Source: Firmicutes bacterium HGW-Firmicutes-4
GTDB taxonomy: Bacteria > Bacillota > Clostridia > Eubacteriales > Eubacteriaceae
Length of the DNA: 35,451 bases
Assembly (NCBI GenBank): GCA_002841405.1
Contig: PGZR01000017.1
Location: 1-35,451 of the forward strand
Reading direction: 5' to 3'
Positions 32,070 through 35,451 of the stretch are shown here, one piece after another. The stretch's first letter is position 1, and the number at the start of each line of letters is the position of its first letter. The notes beneath the pieces were generated by a model, which did not search any database, was not told the origin of the DNA, and saw nothing but the letters and a program-made list of their open reading frames with translations. The position numbers and the translations under genes were made by a program.

Positions 32070-32381
32070 TTATTGACAGGGGGAGATATAAAACTTTTCA
32101 ATACAGGTATCGATTAAATAATCGGCCTTGATGGACTGTAAATGTTTATAGTGATCAGTCTGGACATGCAAAGCCAAAGCTTCGTCATCTTCCCATATTT
32201 CTACAAGCAACAGTTGTTCATCAGAGTCGAGCGGATAAAAATAGTTATATCTGAGATTTCCAGGTTCTTGTTTTGATTGTTCTACAACGCCAAGTTGAGT
32301 TAAAAAATTTAAAAATTCGGTTCTTTTTCCGGGCTTCGTTGTATAAGTTACATTTAGCAATAGGTTATCTTTCGTTTTCAT
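32070..32381 (-). CDS. Antibiotic-biosynthesis-monooxygenase (ABM) domain protein
   Basis: This small protein of 103 residues has the dimeric ferredoxin-like ABM fold, shown by LLNVTYTTKPGKRTEFLNFL and then LLLVEIWEDDEALALHVQTDH. Relatives include YgiN-type quinol monooxygenases and heme-degrading proteins. Many have no known reaction. GGAGG sits upstream of the ATG on the minus strand. It converges with the TauE/SafE gene and is not part of the main operon. Confidence 0.85.
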   Translation of the reverse strand: MKTKDNLLLNVTYTTKPGKRTEFLNFLTQLGVVEQSKQEPGNLRYNYFYPLDSDEQLLLVEIWEDDEALALHVQTDHYKHLQSIKADYLIDTCIEKFYISPCQ

Positions 32382-32848
32382 GTATCAACCTCCAGGAGTA
32401 TAAAGTGATTAAATTGCATCAATTAGATATCATAGATATTTCTTGGTCGTTAAAATAAGTCGTTTCTAGGTGATAGGCGGTTTTTATACCAATACATTGA
32501 AAGTAAAATAGAACCAAAATAGAACCAAAATAGAACCAAAATAGAACCAAAATTAGTATACCATTTAAGTGTAATATTGAAAAGCACTAAATGAATAATT
32601 ACTTGGATGTTATAAAGTGACTGAATGAAATTTGTTGTTAAGAGCAGCCCATTTAATTCGTAATCAGGTTGCTAAGCTAGGATGTCTCATTAACTGAGTG
32701 ATTTTGTATGTCTGCAATAAATTATTTTAATTTTCACTTTAAACCAGTATGGACCGTCTGCACTAGGGAAGTGGCATAACTTAAGTAAATCTTAACAAAT
32801 TTTCCGTATTTTTCTTAATAATTGTCGTACATACAGTAGGGTACGCCC
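32382..32848. other. Intergenic stretch with a tandem repeat
   Basis: No gene is supported. The stretch holds the upstream region of the ABM gene and the 11-base tandem repeat at 32505-32553. The rest is AT-rich and unremarkable. Confidence 0.5.
32505..32553. repeat. 11-base tandem repeat, four full copies
   Basis: The unit AAAATAGAACC repeats exactly four times (32505-32548), then breaks off after five or six bases. It lies about 125 bases upstream of the minus-strand ABM gene. There are no spacers, so it is not a CRISPR array. Confidence 0.9.
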
Positions 32849-32904
32849 AGGGCACGCCATTTTATTGAAATTATTAACACTCATATTTTATGGGTGTTTT
32901 TTTT
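32849..32904 (+). pseudogene. 3' end of a tRNA-Arg gene plus its terminator (relic)
   Basis: AGGGCACGCCA (32849-32859) reads as the acceptor 3' strand, discriminator G and CCA end of a tRNA. It is the exact seven-base partner of GTGCCCT at 2100-2106. A terminator follows: ACACTCATA (32877-32885) pairs with TATGGGTGT (32889-32897) and ends in eight T. The T-arm just before is damaged or absent. The right half of this terminator is also found after the 5' tRNA relic (from 2139), so both relics come from the same kind of locus. Confidence 0.6.
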
Positions 32905-32926
32905 ATGTTTTAAATTGAGGCGTGAA

Positions 32927-33035
32927 ATGTAGTCAATCAGGAGATATCTGATGAGTCGGGATGAAAAACTGCACGCATTATAAAAATGAATTGTTTAATT
33001 TTAAACGGGATTTGTTACCTTTATATCTTCAACGT
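32927..33035 (+). pseudogene. Second, shorter relic of the HipA-like gene
   Basis: ATG with an immediate TAG is followed by coding similarity to 2182-2295: ATCTGATGAGTCGGGAT is shared exactly, and the stretch up to CTTCAACG (33028-33035) matches with few changes. After that the similarity ends. The copy is beyond repair, with stops in every frame. Confidence 0.6.
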
Positions 33036-33569
33036 GAGTATTTTGGTTGTTTAGGTCCAAAAAAATGTCCGCACCCCCTTTAGGGGATTTTTGAAATGTG
33101 TTTGACAACCGTTTCTAAAGACAAGGACTTCCTAAGATTTTCGATTCAAGCACAACTATAAAAAGTGCCGCAAATAATGATGTACTCAGTATAATAGGTC
33201 ATAATCTGCTTTACTATATGTCATCTTTTGAGGCGCTTACATATGAATCTCTAAAATAGATGGATAATATTTTTGTTTCAAGCCATCAAAGTTTTCAATA
33301 AGGGTCAGAGACTTGCTCTAAAGAATGACTTCAGTTAATTATTTAAAGTATTGTCTATATTACAATTGCAAACTAATTCTTCAAAACTATTTATACTTCA
33401 AGCGAATGGTAAATTGAGAGAAGGAGATCTATTTAGATATAATATTGTTGATTGTGTTTGGGCTAATACCGATTAAAACCACAATAAATATTTTATTTTA
33501 AAACCGATATTTATGTAGTATTGAAGGAAAGAAGAGATTAATAAAACCATAACATTCACAAATTGTTAC
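33036..33569. other. Degenerate region without a gene
   Basis: A small CCCCTTTAGGGG hairpin with a T-rich tail lies near 33075-33090. Short open stretches look like gene debris, but I cannot name them. Confidence 0.5.
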
Positions 33570-33598
33570 AAAAGCATCAACAATAAATTGATGCTTTT
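33570..33598 (-). terminator. Bidirectional terminator after the IclR gene
   Basis: AAAAGCATCAA (33570-33580) and TTGATGCTTTT (33588-33598) are perfect inverted repeats, giving a T run on either strand. It lies about 45 bases beyond the IclR stop codon. Confidence 0.8.
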
Positions 33599-33643
33599 AT
33601 TTGCGTAATTATAGAGAAATTGTTATAAACTAATAAATTTTGT

Positions 33644-34408
33644 TTATAAATACGAACTGATTTTACACGCATTCGCAACAACCTGATTAATTCGTTCATC
33701 CTTATGTGTCCGCATTCGATCGGTCGGACCAGAAATACTGATGGCCGCAATGGCATATCCAAAAGAATCGAAAAGTGGAGCACCAAAGCATGTCAGGCCA
33801 TGTTCACTTTCTTCATCATCACAGGAATATCCCAGAGCTCGGATCAGTTTCAACTCCTCGCGTAGCATTGTCTTATTTTTTATGGATGATGTTGTTTTTC
33901 GTTCAAATCGAATGCGGTTTAAATAATTTTCTTCAATTGTTTTATCAGAAAATGCTAGTAAGGATTTACCAGAAGCAGTTAAATGAGCGGTACGAATCAG
34001 ACCGACCATTGATTCCATTCGAATTGACGATAGACCAAGAACTTTGTCAATAAAAATGACATTGACGCTGGAATCCCAGATGACAAGATGGGAGGTTTCA
34101 CCAGTAACTTTTGTAAGTTCTTCCAGAAAAGGATGGACAAGATTGACTAGTTCCATTCCACGTAAAACCAGATTACCGATAGATGTGAATTTCAAGCTGA
34201 GTCGATATTTAGCGTGTTTATCTTTATACAGAAAGTTCTTTTTTTCCAAGGTAAAAAGGAGCCTGAAAACTGTGCTTTTCCCTAGATTCATTGCAGAGGC
34301 AATTTCAGAAACTCCCATTTCTTCATTAATGCAAAGTAAGTCGATCAATGCCAGTGCATTGTCGACAGATTGAAGCGTATATTTTTCAGAGTCAGCGTTA
34401 TTTTTCAT
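33644..34408 (-). CDS. IclR family transcriptional regulator
   Basis: This regulator of 254 residues has an N-terminal winged helix (about 10-75, with MGVSEIASAMNLGKSTVFRLLFTLEKKNFL) and a C-terminal GAF-like effector domain (about 90-250, with RTAHLTASGKSLLAF and FGAPLFDSFGYAIAAISISG). IclR proteins control catabolism of small organic acids and aromatics. On the minus strand AAGGGG precedes the ATG by about six bases. It is divergent from the butyrate kinase gene, a usual arrangement for a regulator and its target, so it probably controls that operon rather than the molybdenum hydroxylase operon (inference). Confidence 0.92.
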   Translation of the reverse strand: MKNNADSEKYTLQSVDNALALIDLLCINEEMGVSEIASAMNLGKSTVFRLLFTLEKKNFLYKDKHAKYRLSLKFTSIGNLVLRGMELVNLVHPFLEELTKVTGETSHLVIWDSSVNVIFIDKVLGLSSIRMESMVGLIRTAHLTASGKSLLAFSDKTIEENYLNRIRFERKTTSSIKNKTMLREELKLIRALGYSCDDEESEHGLTCFGAPLFDSFGYAIAAISISGPTDRMRTHKDERINQVVANACKISSYL

Positions 34409-34886
34409 TCAAATCCCCTTATATGTATTTGATTATGAAGTTTGAAGTTGCCCATAGAATAACAGGACAGTAACTTTTTTACAACTAGAAAATACAAAGA
34501 TCTAAGCAAGAGTTAATGGAAACAGACCTAAAAATATTTTTGCAATGCCAAAATACATCGTACACCTTCAACGGTTTGTTGATTTACAAAATAAAAAAAT
34601 TTGATAAAATGATGCCATGAACTTTTCTTTATAACGCAATACATTTCAGATAGAGAAAAATAAATAAAAGCAATATCGACTATAATATCATAATATTTGT
34701 TAGCTATGGTATGGAGTAGATATTATGAAAATGGTTAAAGAGTGCAAAAAATATAAAAATGAATCAATAAAAGAATGGTCGTTTTTCGTTACCTAGCATA
34801 GCGAATAGGTATATTAATTAACATAGTTCAATAATAACTGTAATGCTTTTATTGAATGAAAATTGATCCACTCAAAGGGGAACCAA
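34409..34886. other. Divergent control region between IclR and butyrate kinase genes
   Basis: This AT-rich region should hold both promoters. A 23-codon ORF (34725-34796) with GGAG at 34713-34716 is present and might be a leader, but it has no recognisable product. No copy of the TAATCGATTA palindrome is seen here. Confidence 0.45.
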
Positions 34887-35451
34887 ATGAAAGAACATAA
34901 AATTATAGCAATCAACTTGGGTTCTACATCAACAGAAATTGCATATTATAAGAATAAGAATTGTTTATTTAAAAAAAGTTTTATTCATTCAGCTGAAGAG
35001 TTGAATAAATATTCTAATATTGGGGAGCAGTTCGAATACAGAAAAAATTTGATTTTAGAACTATTAGATAAGCATGGTTTAAAAATTGAAAAATTGGATG
35101 CAGTAGTTACCCGAGGTGGACATACCGAACCCATCGTTGGAGGAACATACCAAATTAATGAAAAAATGTTAAATCAGTCTGCCAGTGAAAAATTTGGAAA
35201 TTACGCAACAGATCTTGGTTTAAAAATAGCTTATGACTTCTCCAAGTTGGGTCCAAAAGCTTTTACAGTGGACCCACCGGTAACAGATGAATTTGAACCA
35301 TTGGCAAGATTAAGCGGACTACCTCAGATCAGTCGACGTAGTAGTTTTCATTTACTGAATCAACGGGCAGTTGGGAAGCAATATGCAGAGGATTTAAAAA
35401 TCGATTATAACACATTAAATCTTGTTGGTATACATATGGGCGGAGGGATCA
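34887..35451 (+). CDS. buk: Butyrate kinase, 3' end beyond the window
   Basis: This is an acetokinase-family enzyme that makes ATP from butyryl-phosphate or a related acyl-phosphate. The first 188 codons are visible: the phosphate-1 motif IIAINLGSTSTEIAYYK, VVTRGGHTEPIVGGTYQIN, FTVDPPVTDEFEPLARLSG and RRSSFHLLNQRAVGKQYAE, ending in VGIHMGGGI. These match butyrate kinase rather than acetate kinase. AAAGGGG (34874-34880) lies upstream of ATG 34887. Branched-chain acyl-phosphates are also possible substrates. No phosphotransacylase is visible in the window. Confidence 0.9.
   Translation, partial: MKEHKIIAINLGSTSTEIAYYKNKNCLFKKSFIHSAEELNKYSNIGEQFEYRKNLILELLDKHGLKIEKLDAVVTRGGHTEPIVGGTYQINEKMLNQSASEKFGNYATDLGLKIAYDFSKLGPKAFTVDPPVTDEFEPLARLSGLPQISRRSSFHLLNQRAVGKQYAEDLKIDYNTLNLVGIHMGGGI

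Noticed and set aside
32505-32553. CRISPR array
   Set aside because: The 11-base units are contiguous, with no spacers and no cas genes.

Overview
The window looks like chromosomal DNA from a low-GC anaerobic Firmicute of the Clostridia. An acetogen of the Acetobacterium/Eubacterium type is my best guess. That rests on codon and motif style and on gene content (strict-anaerobe catabolism, LarA, butyrate kinase), not on a marker gene. Almost all genes lie on the + strand.

Layout. Positions 1-2000 hold a class-I glutamine-amidotransferase-like hydrolase and a membrane protein. Positions 2040-3930 are a graveyard: half of a tRNA-Arg gene, a broken HipA-like gene and a broken transposase. Positions 3930-8030 hold a chemoreceptor with a short coupled leader ORF, a DUF1097 membrane protein and a GntR/FCD regulator, each with its own promoter. 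Positions 8181-23634 are one long run of catabolic genes: a three-subunit molybdenum hydroxylase, a metallo-beta-lactamase-fold protein, a 3-hydroxyacyl-CoA-dehydrogenase-like enzyme, a complete E1alpha/E1beta/E2/E3 dehydrogenase complex, an archaeal-type GAPDH, an archaeal-type phosphoglycerate kinase, malic enzyme and a LarA-type nickel racemase. Positions 23727-31912 are mainly maturation genes: a MocA-ModE fusion, a MoeA-like protein, XdhC, MoaA, a MOSC protein and the octanoyltransferase LipB. With them are a TylF-like methyltransferase, a histidine phosphatase-HD fusion and a TauE/SafE permease. Positions 32070-35451 hold a minus-strand ABM-domain protein, a second relic of the tRNA-Arg/HipA locus, a minus-strand IclR regulator and the start of a butyrate kinase.

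How the genes may work together (inference). The molybdenum hydroxylase and its cofactor genes, and the lipoyl-dependent complex with LipB, form a self-supplied pathway for an unknown substrate. A plausible order is hydroxylation, hydrolysis, dehydrogenation, thiamine/lipoyl C-C cleavage to an acyl-CoA plus an aldehyde or acid, phosphorylating oxidation of an aldehyde by the GAPDH-like enzyme, and ATP formation by the PGK-like enzyme. LarA and malic enzyme would then channel a malate-like 2-hydroxyacid to pyruvate. The PGK-like protein lacks one of the arginines that hold 3-phosphoglycerate, and the GAPDH-like protein is altered around its active site, so the pair may not act on glycolytic intermediates.

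A palindrome, TAATCGATTA, sits just downstream of the -10 box of three promoters: chemoreceptor, DUF1097 protein and catabolic operon. A related site abuts the promoter of the GntR gene. This suggests a single regulon for sensing, possibly transport, and catabolism. Two complementary relics of the same tRNA-Arg plus HipA-like locus lie about 30.7 kb apart and bracket nearly the whole module, which fits a genomic island or an old segmental duplication.
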